Part shown: positions 37,971-45,710 of the stretch, piece after piece
Layout: each line of letters starts with the position of its first letter
Position numbering within the stretch: position 1 is the first letter of the stretch
Assembly (NCBI GenBank): GCA_047601745.1
Contig: JASGIS010000001.1
Location: 1-64,000, forward strand
DNA from: JAKPAM01 sp047601745
GTDB taxonomy: Bacteria; Pseudomonadota; Gammaproteobacteria; Burkholderiales; Burkholderiaceae_E
Reading direction: 5' to 3'
Length of the DNA stretch: 64,000 bases
Notes under the pieces: generated by a model
Seen by the model: the letters and a program-made list of their open reading frames with translations, nothing else
Told to the model about the DNA's origin: nothing
Database searches by the model: none
Position numbers and translations under genes: made by a program

Positions 37971-38728
37971 CAGGACTCGACCGCCACGTTGGCGGCCAAC
38001 AGGTAGCCGTCGCCGCGCACGGTCTTCAGCAGGCTGGGGCGGCGGGGGTCGGGCTCGAGCTTCTTGCGCAGCCGGCTGATCTGGCTGTCGATGCTGCGAT
38101 CGAACACCACCATGTCGGCGCGCTGCGTCAGTTCGAGCAACTGCGCGCGGCTCAGCACCCGATTGGCGTTGTCGACGAGCGCCTTCATCAGGTGGAACTC
38201 GGCGGTGCTCAGCGGCACGTCCCGGCCGAGCGGATCATGCAACTGCCGGGTGCCGGTGTCGAACTGCCAGCCGTTGAACGCGAAGCGCCTGCTCTCGCCG
38301 GACGCGGCGCCCCCGCCTCCGCCGCCGCCGGCCGCGCGCGCCGCGGCGAGCTGGTCGCGACGCAGGACGCTGCGGATCCGGGCGACCAGTTCGCGCGGAT
38401 CGAACGGCTTGACCACGTAGTCGTCGGCGCCGATCTCGAGCCCGGCCACGCGGTCGGCCTGCTCGGTCATCGCCGTCAGCAGGATGACCGGGATCCGCAG
38501 ATGCTCGAGCACGTAGCGGCACAGCGACAGGCCGTTCTCGCCCGGCAGCATCACGTCGAGGACGATCAGGTCGAACGGGCGCTCGTCGAGCCGCCGCCGC
38601 ATCGCCTTGCCGTCGGCGACGGCCTCGACGTCGAAGTCGAAGCGGCGCAGATAGGTCGACAACGGATCACGGATGCTCTGGTGATCGTCGACGATCAGGA
38701 TGCAGGGACGGGCGAGGGGATCCGACAT
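37970..38728 (-). CDS. OmpR-family response regulator
   Basis: 252 residues. The receiver domain has the acidic pocket ILIVDDHQ, phospho-acceptor Asp58 in LIVLDVMLPGENG, and the conserved Lys in YVVKPFDP. A Gly/Ala-rich linker (AAGGGGGGGAASGE) joins it to a winged-helix DNA-binding domain ending SLLKTVRGDGYLLA. It is the partner of the adjacent kinase by translational coupling. The start is ATG 38728; longer frames would translate the upstream 11-bp array and are rejected. Confidence 0.94.
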   Translation of the reverse strand: MSDPLARPCILIVDDHQSIRDPLSTYLRRFDFDVEAVADGKAMRRRLDERPFDLIVLDVMLPGENGLSLCRYVLEHLRIPVILLTAMTEQADRVAGLEIGADDYVVKPFDPRELVARIRSVLRRDQLAAARAAGGGGGGGAASGESRRFAFNGWQFDTGTRQLHDPLGRDVPLSTAEFHLMKALVDNANRVLSRAQLLELTQRADMVVFDRSIDSQISRLRKKLEPDPRRPSLLKTVRGDGYLLAANVAVES

Positions 38729-38794
38729 CGGCTCGATCGGCGTGAATGCGAACGATTTCGCACTACCTCGCACAAGTCTACCCGAGCGGGCGGG

Positions 38795-38894
38795 CCGATC
38801 CCCGGCTGATCCCCGGCTGATCCCCGGCTGATCCCCGGCTGATCCCCGGCTGATCCCCGGCCGATCCCCGGCTGATCCCCGGCCGATCCCCTGG
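38795..38894. repeat. Tandem array of nine 11-bp units
   Basis: Eight 11-bp units (CTGATCCCCGG or CCGATCCCCGG) are followed by one 12-bp unit. The array occupies the gap between cheB and the response regulator, about 65 nt before the regulator ATG, and so lies in its probable 5' leader or promoter. There are no spacers. Confidence 0.92.
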
Positions 38895-38946
38895 CCGATC
38901 CGCTGCCGCGTGCGGGGCGCCCTCGACCGCCTGCTCGCCGCGGCCG

Positions 38947-40056
38947 TCAGGCCACGCTGACCTGCCCGCTGATCTCGCGCGCGATCTGGCCGAGCGGCAC
39001 GACCTTGCCCGCGCCGCCCAGCTTGATCGCCTCCTTCGGCATGCCGAACACCACGCAGCTCGCCTCGTCCTGCGCGACCGTCTGCGCGCCGCTGCTGCGC
39101 ATCTCCAGCAGGCCGGCCGCGCCGTCGTCGCCCATGCCCGTCATGATGATCCCCAGCGCGTTGGCGCCGGCGCAGCGCGCGACCGAGCGGAACAGCACGT
39201 CCACCGACGGCCGGTGGCGCTTGACCGGCGGCCCGTCGAGCACTTCGACGAAGTACTGCGCGCCGCTGCGCTTGAGCACCATGTGCCGGCCGCCGGGCGC
39301 GATCAGCACCCGGCCCGGCACCACGCGGTCGTTGTGCGCGGCCTCCTTGACCTCGACCCGGCACAGCGTGTTCAGGCGCGCCGCGAACGCCGCCGTGAAC
39401 TTCTCGGGCATGTGCTGCACGACGACGATGCCCGGCGATACGCGCGGCAGCACGGTCAGCACCTCTTCGAGCGCCTGCGTGCCCCCGGTCGAGGTGCCGA
39501 TCGCGACGACCCGTTCGGTCGTGCGCGTCATCGCCTGACCGCTGGCCGGCGGCATGATCGCGTCGGCCGTCAGCTTCGGCCCGACCGCGGCCGCCGGCGA
39601 CGGCGGCGGCGCGGCCCGGCCCGGCCGCGCGCCGGCCGACAGCCGCTGCACGTTGGCCCGCGCCGCGCCCTTGACCGTGCCGACCAGTTCGTCGCTCGAT
39701 TCCTGCAGGAAGCGCTTGAGCTCCAGCTTGGGCTTGGTGACGATCGCCACCGCCCCGGCCGACAAGGCCTCCAGCGTCGTGCTGGCCCCCTTCTCGGTCA
39801 GCGTCGAGCAGATCACGACCGGCGTCGGCCGCTCCTGCATGATCTTCTTCAGGAACGTGATCCCGTCCATCCGCGGCATCTCGACGTCCAGCACGATCAC
39901 GTCCGGCCAGTTCGTCTTCATCCGCTCCATCGCCAGCAGCGGGTCGGCCACCGCCGCCACCACCTCGATCCCGCCGGCCTGCGTCAGCAGCCCCGTGAGC
40001 ACCTGCCGCACGACCGCCGAGTCGTCGACCACCAGCACCTTGATCGCCTGCGTCAT
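38947..40056 (-). CDS. cheB: Chemotaxis response regulator / glutamate methylesterase CheB
   Basis: 369 residues from ATG 40056; AGGAGG lies 5 nt upstream, which selects it over the ATG one codon earlier. The receiver domain has phospho-acceptor Asp57 (DVIVLDVEMPRMDG). The linker (about 145-175) is Pro/Ala-rich. The methylesterase domain has catalytic Ser in AIGTSTGG, His in VVQHMPEKF and Asp in TGMGDDGAAG. It removes methyl groups from chemoreceptors and resets adaptation. It is the last gene of the chemotaxis cluster. No cheR is in the window, so its antagonist must be elsewhere. Confidence 0.96.
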   Translation of the reverse strand: MTQAIKVLVVDDSAVVRQVLTGLLTQAGGIEVVAAVADPLLAMERMKTNWPDVIVLDVEMPRMDGITFLKKIMQERPTPVVICSTLTEKGASTTLEALSAGAVAIVTKPKLELKRFLQESSDELVGTVKGAARANVQRLSAGARPGRAAPPPSPAAAVGPKLTADAIMPPASGQAMTRTTERVVAIGTSTGGTQALEEVLTVLPRVSPGIVVVQHMPEKFTAAFAARLNTLCRVEVKEAAHNDRVVPGRVLIAPGGRHMVLKRSGAQYFVEVLDGPPVKRHRPSVDVLFRSVARCAGANALGIIMTGMGDDGAAGLLEMRSSGAQTVAQDEASCVVFGMPKEAIKLGGAGKVVPLGQIAREISGQVSVA

Positions 40057-40099
40057 CATCGCCTCCTCGCCCACCGATGCGTCGTCATCCGCGCGTCGC

Positions 40100-40124
40100 G
40101 GGCGCTTCGCCCGGCGAAGCGCCC
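40100..40124. other. Perfect 10-bp hairpin between chemoreceptor and cheB
   Basis: GGGCGCTTCG and CGAAGCGCCC pair completely around the loop CCCGG. There is no T run, so it is more likely an mRNA-stabilising or attenuating element than a terminator. It lies between the receptor stop (40141) and the cheB Shine-Dalgarno site. Confidence 0.6.
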
Positions 40125-40140
40125 ATCGCGTTCCGGTCGA

Positions 40141-41652
40141 TCAGCCGCGCGCCGAATCGGCCGTCAACTTGAAGAAGGCCATCGCCCGCTGCAGCTTGGC
40201 GGCCTCGTCGCTCATCTGCTCGGCCGTGGCCGCCAGCTCCTCGGAACTCGACGCGTTCTGCTGCGTCGTCTGGCTCAACTGCCCGACCGCCGCGTTGATC
40301 TGACCGACCCCGGTCGACTGCTCTTCCGAGGCCGCCGCGATCTCCTGCACCAGGTCCGACGTGCGCCGGATCGACGGCACCATCCGGTCCAGCAGCTCGC
40401 CGGCACGCTCGGCCAGCTCCACGCTCGAGCCGGCCACCGAACCGATCTCTTGCGCCGCCACCTGGCTGCGCTCGGCCAGCTTGCGCACCTCGGCCGCCAC
40501 CACCGCGAAACCCTTGCCGTGATCGCCCGCCCGCGCCGCCTCGATCGCCGCGTTCAGCGCCAGCAGGTTCGTCTGGTAAGCGATGTCGTCGATGATCCCG
40601 ATCTTCTGCGCGATCTGCTTCATCGCCGACACCGTCTGGCGCACCGCTTCGCCGCCCTCGCCCGCTTCGCCCGAGGCCTTCGTCGCCATGCCGTCGGTCA
40701 CTTTCGCGTTCTCGGTGTTCTGCGCGATCGACGCCGTCATCTGTTCGAGCGACGCGCTCGTCTGCTCGACGCCGGCCGCCTGCTCGCTCGATGCCTGCGA
40801 CAGCGTCTGCGCCGTCGCGCTGACCTGCGACGAAGCATTGACCAGCGACTGCGCGGTAACGTTGACCTGTTCGACGACCTGCGACAGCGTCGCGACCATC
40901 GCCTTGATCGCATACAGCATGCTGGTGCTGTCCTTGGGGTGCGTGTCGACCGTCACGCTCAGGTCGCCCAGCGCCACGCGCGAAACGATCTGCCTGGCCT
41001 GGTCCGGTTCGCCGCCCAGCGTCTTGGTCAGCCAGCGCGTGATCAGCCAGCCGATCGCGATCGCCAGCGCGATCGATACAGTGGCCAGGCCGATGACGAT
41101 CCGGCGCGTGCTGTGGTGCTGCTCGGCGCTGGCCTTGGCGCGCTCTTCGATCGCCCGCGTCCCGGCCGCCACCAGCTCGCTGTACATGTTCTCGAGCGTC
41201 GTATTGGCCGGCTGCACCTCGTTGCGCACGTATTCGAGGGCGCGGCCGCGCTCGGCGCCGGCCATCGCGAGGAAAGCATCGAACTTGGCGTTCGTCTGCT
41301 CGGCCACGCGCATGACGGGCTCGATCCTCTGGCGTTCGGCCTCGGAGCCGACCGACGCCTTCAGCTTGGTCAGCGCCTCCTCGTCGAGCCGACGATTGCC
41401 GATGATCCGCTTGCCGGCGAGCTCGCGCTCCTCGTCGGTGGTCGCCAGCAGGATCTGCCGGACCTGGCGGCCGTTGTCGACCGTCCGCTCGTGCATCTGG
41501 CTCAGCGAGAGCATCGTCGGCACGCTGTCGTTGACGATGGCATCGGTGGCATCGTTGATGTGCGCCATCTTGCTCATGCTGAGCAGCGACACGGCCAGCA
41601 GCAGTGCGACCACCACGCCGAAGCCGATCGTCAATCGTGTCGAAACTTTCAT
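40141..41652 (-). CDS. Methyl-accepting chemotaxis protein (cluster receptor 1)
   Basis: 503 residues. TM1 is in TIGFGVVVALLLAVSLLS. A four-helix-bundle type periplasmic domain (about 30-185) follows, then TM2 (GLATVSIALAIAIGWLI), HAMP, and the signalling domain with tip DIAYQTNLLALNAAIEAA. It probably senses a small ligand or transporter state in the periplasm and controls CheA. TM1, HAMP and signalling domain are nearly the same as in the receptor at 42308-44023; only the sensor differs. The C-terminus ADSARG has no docking pentapeptide. It lies between cheW and cheB. Confidence 0.94.
   Translation of the reverse strand: MKVSTRLTIGFGVVVALLLAVSLLSMSKMAHINDATDAIVNDSVPTMLSLSQMHERTVDNGRQVRQILLATTDEERELAGKRIIGNRRLDEEALTKLKASVGSEAERQRIEPVMRVAEQTNAKFDAFLAMAGAERGRALEYVRNEVQPANTTLENMYSELVAAGTRAIEERAKASAEQHHSTRRIVIGLATVSIALAIAIGWLITRWLTKTLGGEPDQARQIVSRVALGDLSVTVDTHPKDSTSMLYAIKAMVATLSQVVEQVNVTAQSLVNASSQVSATAQTLSQASSEQAAGVEQTSASLEQMTASIAQNTENAKVTDGMATKASGEAGEGGEAVRQTVSAMKQIAQKIGIIDDIAYQTNLLALNAAIEAARAGDHGKGFAVVAAEVRKLAERSQVAAQEIGSVAGSSVELAERAGELLDRMVPSIRRTSDLVQEIAAASEEQSTGVGQINAAVGQLSQTTQQNASSSEELAATAEQMSDEAAKLQRAMAFFKLTADSARG
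40165..40833. repeat. Near-identical MCP signalling-domain segment, copy 1
   Basis: A direct repeat of about 669 bp shared with 42536-43204, 44130-44795 and 45717-46385. By eye most differences are single synonymous changes. Confidence 0.85.
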
Positions 41653-41749
41653 TACTGCAATTACCCTGGTAGTGGGGGGTGAAAAAATGAGTGAGGCCGG
41701 CTCGCCGGCCATATCGCCGTGGTCGTCGGCTGTCGTGATCGTCAGCGCG

Positions 41750-42295
41750 TCAATGGCCGATGGCCGGCGTGTCGGGCAGCGCGACCGCGGCGGCCCCCTC
41801 GACGTCCACCAGCGCCGTCACGTCGAGCAGGATGACGAAGCGGCCGTCGACCTTGCCCATGCCGTGGATGAACTCGCTGCGGATCCGCGCGCCGAACGGC
41901 GGCGGCGGTTCGATCTGCGACGCGTCGATCTCCAGCACCTCGTTGACCGCGTCGACGACGACGCCGACGACCTGGGGCGCCGACGCGTCCTGCGTCGCCA
42001 GTTCGATGATCACGATGCACGTGCGCTTGCCGACGGCACCGGGCGGACGGCCGAAGCGCGCCTGCAGATCGAGAACCGGCACGACGGCGCCGCGCAGGTT
42101 GATCACGCCGCGCACGCCGTCGGGCATCATCGGCACTTCGGTCATCGAGCGGTATTCGATGATCTCCTTGATCGACAGGATGCCGATCGCGAAGGTTTCT
42201 CCGCCCAGCATGAAGGTCAGGTACTGCGTGGCCTCGGCATGGGCCGCGGCGAGCCGGTTCGCCGGCGCGGGATCGACGATGGTCGAGACGTTCAT
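41750..42295 (-). CDS. cheW: Chemotaxis coupling protein CheW
   Basis: 181 residues forming a double SH3-like beta fold. Signatures are QYLTFMLGGETFAIGILSIK, VPMMPDGVRGVINLRGAVVP and a C-terminal HGMGKVDGRFVILLDV. It links receptors to CheA in the array. It starts 12 nt after the stop of the receptor at 42308 and is followed by receptor 1 after 97 nt, within the minus-strand cluster. Length is normal; the N-terminal 22 residues are a variable tail. Confidence 0.95.
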   Translation of the reverse strand: MNVSTIVDPAPANRLAAAHAEATQYLTFMLGGETFAIGILSIKEIIEYRSMTEVPMMPDGVRGVINLRGAVVPVLDLQARFGRPPGAVGKRTCIVIIELATQDASAPQVVGVVVDAVNEVLEIDASQIEPPPPFGARIRSEFIHGMGKVDGRFVILLDVTALVDVEGAAAVALPDTPAIGH

Positions 42296-42307
42296 CTGCG
42301 GGATTCC

Positions 42308-44023
42308 TCAGAAGCGTGAAAACAGGGACTCGTCGATCTCGTCCGACGAGGCGGACGCGCGAACGGAGCCGGGCCGGGCCGGAGCCGCCAGCCCGCCGCG
42401 CGCGGCGATGCCCGCCGGGAGGCCCGACGCCTCGTCGGTCGACGACGACGCGAACGGCGGCGATGCGGACGACGGCGACGAAGAGGAAGGCGCGGACGGG
42501 CGCGACGGACGGACCGCGGCCGCCGATTCGGCCGTCAGCTTGAAGAAGGCCATCGCGCGCTGCAGCTTGGCGGCCTCGTCGCTCATCTGCTCGGCCGTGG
42601 CCGCCAGCTCCTCGGAACTCGATGCGTTCTGCTGCGTCGTCTGGCTCAACTGACCGACCGCCGCGTTGATCTGGCCGACCCCGGTCGACTGCTCTTCCGA
42701 GGCCGCCGCGATCTCCTGCACCAGGTCCGACGTGCGCCGGATCGACGGCACCATCCGGTCCAGCAGCTCGCCCGCACGCTCGGCCAGCTCCACGCTCGAT
42801 CCGGCCACCGAACCGATCTCCTGCGCCGCCACCTGGCTGCGCTCGGCCAGCTTGCGCACCTCGGCCGCCACCACTGCGAAACCCTTGCCGTGATCGCCCG
42901 CCCGCGCCGCCTCGATCGCCGCGTTCAGCGCCAGCAGGTTCGTCTGGTAAGCGATGTCGTCGATGATCCCGATCTTCTGCGCGATCTGCTTCATCGCCGA
43001 CACCGTCTGGCGCACCGCCTCGCCGCCCTCGCCCGCTTCGCCCGAGGCCTTCGTCGCCATCCCGTCGGTCACTTTCGCGTTCTCGGTGTTCTGCGCGATC
43101 GATGCCGTCATCTGTTCGAGCGACGCGCTCGTCTGTTCGACGCCGGCCGCCTGCTCGCTGGACGCCTGCGACAGCGTCTGCGCCGTCGCGCTGACCTGCG
43201 ACGACGCGCTGGCCAGCGTCTGCGCGGTGACGTTGACCTGTTCGACGACCTGCGACAGCGCCGCGACCATCGCCTTGATCGCGTACAGCATGCTGGTGCT
43301 GTCCTTGGGGTGCGTGTCGACCGTCACGCTCAGGTCGCCCAGCGCCACGCGCGAAACGATCTGCCTGGCCTGGTCCGGTTCGCCGCCCAGCGTCTTGGTC
43401 AACCAGCGCGTGATCACCCAGCCGATCGCGATCGCCAGCACGATCGACACGCTGGCCAGGCCGATGACGATCCGGCGCGTGCTCAGATACTGCTCGGCGT
43501 TGACCTTGGCGCGTTCATCGATCGCCCGCACCTCGGCCGCCACCAGTTCGTCGTACCTCTTCTCGAGTTCGGTATTGATCGGCAGCACCTGGGTGCGCAG
43601 GAACTCGAGGGCGCCGTTGCGATCGGTGGCCGCCATTTTGACGAAACCATCGAACCGGCTCTGCAACAGCTCGGCGGTGCTCACGATGGAATCGACCTTC
43701 TGGCGTTCGGCCTCGGAGCCGGCCGACGCCTTCAGCTTGGCCAGCGCCGCCTGGTCGAGCCGGCGGTTGTCGTCGAGCCGCTTGTTCGCGAGATCGCGCT
43801 CCTCCTCGGTGGTCGCCAGAATGAGCCGCCGGACCTGGCGGCCGTTGTCGATCGTGCGTTCGTGCACTTGGCTCATCAAGATCATCGCTGGCACGTTCTC
43901 GTTGACGATGACCTCGGTGGCCTCGTTCATCTGCGCCATCTTGCTGATGCTGAGCAGCGACACGGCCAGCAACAGTGCGACCACCACGCCGAATCCGATC
44001 GTCAATCGTGTCGAAACTTTCAT
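42308..44023 (-). CDS. Methyl-accepting chemotaxis protein (cluster receptor 2, extended tail)
   Basis: 571 residues with TM1, a helical periplasmic sensor, TM2 (GLASVSIVLAIAIGWVI), HAMP and signalling domain. TM1, HAMP and signalling domain match receptor 1 almost exactly. The sensor is related but diverged. After the signalling domain there is an extra tail of about 75 residues, rich in Ser, Ala and Pro and ending in DEIDESLFSRF. Such flexible tails usually carry a docking peptide, but the end lacks the Trp of the CheR/CheB pentapeptide. It is followed by cheW after 12 nt. Confidence 0.94.
   Translation of the reverse strand: MKVSTRLTIGFGVVVALLLAVSLLSISKMAQMNEATEVIVNENVPAMILMSQVHERTIDNGRQVRRLILATTEEERDLANKRLDDNRRLDQAALAKLKASAGSEAERQKVDSIVSTAELLQSRFDGFVKMAATDRNGALEFLRTQVLPINTELEKRYDELVAAEVRAIDERAKVNAEQYLSTRRIVIGLASVSIVLAIAIGWVITRWLTKTLGGEPDQARQIVSRVALGDLSVTVDTHPKDSTSMLYAIKAMVAALSQVVEQVNVTAQTLASASSQVSATAQTLSQASSEQAAGVEQTSASLEQMTASIAQNTENAKVTDGMATKASGEAGEGGEAVRQTVSAMKQIAQKIGIIDDIAYQTNLLALNAAIEAARAGDHGKGFAVVAAEVRKLAERSQVAAQEIGSVAGSSVELAERAGELLDRMVPSIRRTSDLVQEIAAASEEQSTGVGQINAAVGQLSQTTQQNASSSEELAATAEQMSDEAAKLQRAMAFFKLTAESAAAVRPSRPSAPSSSSPSSASPPFASSSTDEASGLPAGIAARGGLAAPARPGSVRASASSDEIDESLFSRF
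42536..43204. repeat. Near-identical MCP signalling-domain segment, copy 2
   Basis: Same 669-bp unit as copy 1. Similarity to copy 1 continues past the unit into HAMP and TM2. Confidence 0.85.
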
Positions 44024-44111
44024 TGCTGCAAGTACTCCGGTAATGATTTATTTATTGAAGAAAGACCACAGCCGAAAAAACGATTCGATATTCACGATGC
44101 GCACGCGCGGG

Positions 44112-45632
44112 CTACGCTGCCGCGGTGCGGAAAAACCCGATCGCGCGCTGCAGCTTGGCGGCCTCGTCGCTCATCTGCTCGGCCGTGGCCGCCAGCTCCT
44201 CGGAGCTCGATGCGTTCTGCTGCGTCGTCTGGCTCAACTGGCCGACCGCCGCGTTGATCTGACCGACCCCGGTCGATTGCTCTTCCGAGGCCGCCGCGAT
44301 CTCCTGCACCAGGTCCGACGTGCGCCGGATCGACGGCACCATCCGGTCCAGCAGCTCGCCGGCACGCTCGGCCAGCTCCACGCTCGAGCCGGCCACCGAA
44401 CCGATCTCCTGCGCCGCCACCTGGCTGCGCTCGGCCAGCTTGCGCACCTCGGCCGCCACCACCGCGAAACCCTTGCCGTGGTCGCCCGCCCGCGCCGCCT
44501 CGATCGCCGCGTTCAGCGCCAGCAGATTCGTCTGGTAAGCGATGTCGTCGATGATCCCGATCTTCTGCGCGATCTGCTTCATCGCCGACACCGTCTGGCG
44601 CACCGCTTCGCCGCCCTCGCCCGCTTCGCCCGAGGCCTTCGTCGCCATCCCGTCGGTCAGCTTCGCGTTCTCGGTGTTCTGCGCGATCGACGCCGTCATC
44701 TGTTCGAGCGAGGCGCTCGTCTGCTCGACGCCGGCCGCCTGCTCGCTCGACGCCTGCGACAGCGTCTGCGCCGTCGCGCTGACCTGCGACGACGCGCTGG
44801 CCAGCGTCCGCGCCGTCACGCCCACGTCGGTGACGACCGCCGACAGCCGTTCGATCATCTCCTTCATCACCACCACCAGGCTCGATCGATCGCCGGCGCG
44901 GGTGCGCACGTCCACGGTCAGGTCGCCGTCCGCGACACTGCGAGCCAGGCTCGCCACGTAGGCGGGCTCGCCGCCCAGTTCGCGGCTGATCATCCGCGTG
45001 ATCAGCAGACCCAAGGCGATCGCCAACGCGACCGCAGCACCGATGACGATCATCGAGACGGTCATCGCCTGGGAGGCCATCGCCTCGGCCGCCTCTTTGG
45101 TCTGGCGCGACTCGGTCGTCAGCTCCTCGATCAGCTTGCCGAGCACCCCCTCGATATCGTTCGTCGCGCGGCGGGCATCCTGGTTGCTGAACTCGGCGGC
45201 CTCTTCCCGCCGGCCGGCCTCGGCCAGCTTCGCCACCTTGTCGTTGGCAGTCTGATAGCGGGGCAGCAGCGCGTCGAGCTTGGTCAGCGCCTCGCGCTCC
45301 TCGGCCGTGCGCGGCCCTTCGCGAAAGGCCTTGATCGCCGCCAGGTACCGATCCATCAGGGCGTCGGCGCGGCCGATCGCGCCCCGGACGTCGTCGGGTC
45401 GGGCCAGCGCCGGCAGGCGGACATAAGCGCGCGAGTGCGCGGAGATGCGCGCCAGCGCGTCGGAGGCCGCCTGCATGCCCAGCGTCTGGCCTTCGTAGTT
45501 GGCCTTCATCATGTCGCGCAGCTCGCCGAGGCGGTACACGCCGAACGTGCCGACGCAAACGGTCAACATCGAGCAGACCAGGAAGGTCAGCAGCAGCTTG
45601 GTCGCCAATCGCAATCTCAGGAACCAGGACAT
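44112..45632 (-). CDS. Methyl-accepting chemotaxis protein (cluster receptor 3)
   Basis: 506 residues from ATG 45632, with GAGGA at proper distance; a longer start at 45662 has no such site. TM1 is in KLLLTFLVCSMLTVCVGTFG. The periplasmic domain (about 35-190) is a helical bundle unlike those of receptors 1 and 2. TM2 is VIGAAVALAIALGLLI, then HAMP and the shared signalling domain follow. The C-terminus GFFRTAAA lacks a docking peptide. It sits between receptors 4 and 2 on the same strand. Confidence 0.94.
   Translation of the reverse strand: MSWFLRLRLATKLLLTFLVCSMLTVCVGTFGVYRLGELRDMMKANYEGQTLGMQAASDALARISAHSRAYVRLPALARPDDVRGAIGRADALMDRYLAAIKAFREGPRTAEEREALTKLDALLPRYQTANDKVAKLAEAGRREEAAEFSNQDARRATNDIEGVLGKLIEELTTESRQTKEAAEAMASQAMTVSMIVIGAAVALAIALGLLITRMISRELGGEPAYVASLARSVADGDLTVDVRTRAGDRSSLVVVMKEMIERLSAVVTDVGVTARTLASASSQVSATAQTLSQASSEQAAGVEQTSASLEQMTASIAQNTENAKLTDGMATKASGEAGEGGEAVRQTVSAMKQIAQKIGIIDDIAYQTNLLALNAAIEAARAGDHGKGFAVVAAEVRKLAERSQVAAQEIGSVAGSSVELAERAGELLDRMVPSIRRTSDLVQEIAAASEEQSTGVGQINAAVGQLSQTTQQNASSSEELAATAEQMSDEAAKLQRAIGFFRTAAA
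44130..44795. repeat. Near-identical MCP signalling-domain segment, copy 3
   Basis: Same unit as copy 1. It differs by NAKLTDG in place of NAKVTDG, a difference shared with copy 4. Confidence 0.85.
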
Positions 45633-45710
45633 GATTTTCCTCGGTCGGTAAGCTCGGCCCAATCGAGGCCGGTATCGGTTTCGCGGTCGGGATCGGTCAG
45701 GCGCCGGCGG

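Noticed and set aside
38729..39364. N-terminal extension of the response regulator through the 11-bp array
   Set aside because: The frame runs antisense-free but out of frame into cheB and through the repeat; a normal receiver domain starts right after ATG 38728.
42308..42325. C-terminal SLFSRF of receptor 2 as a CheR/CheB docking pentapeptide
   Set aside because: The conserved Trp of the xWxxF pattern is absent.
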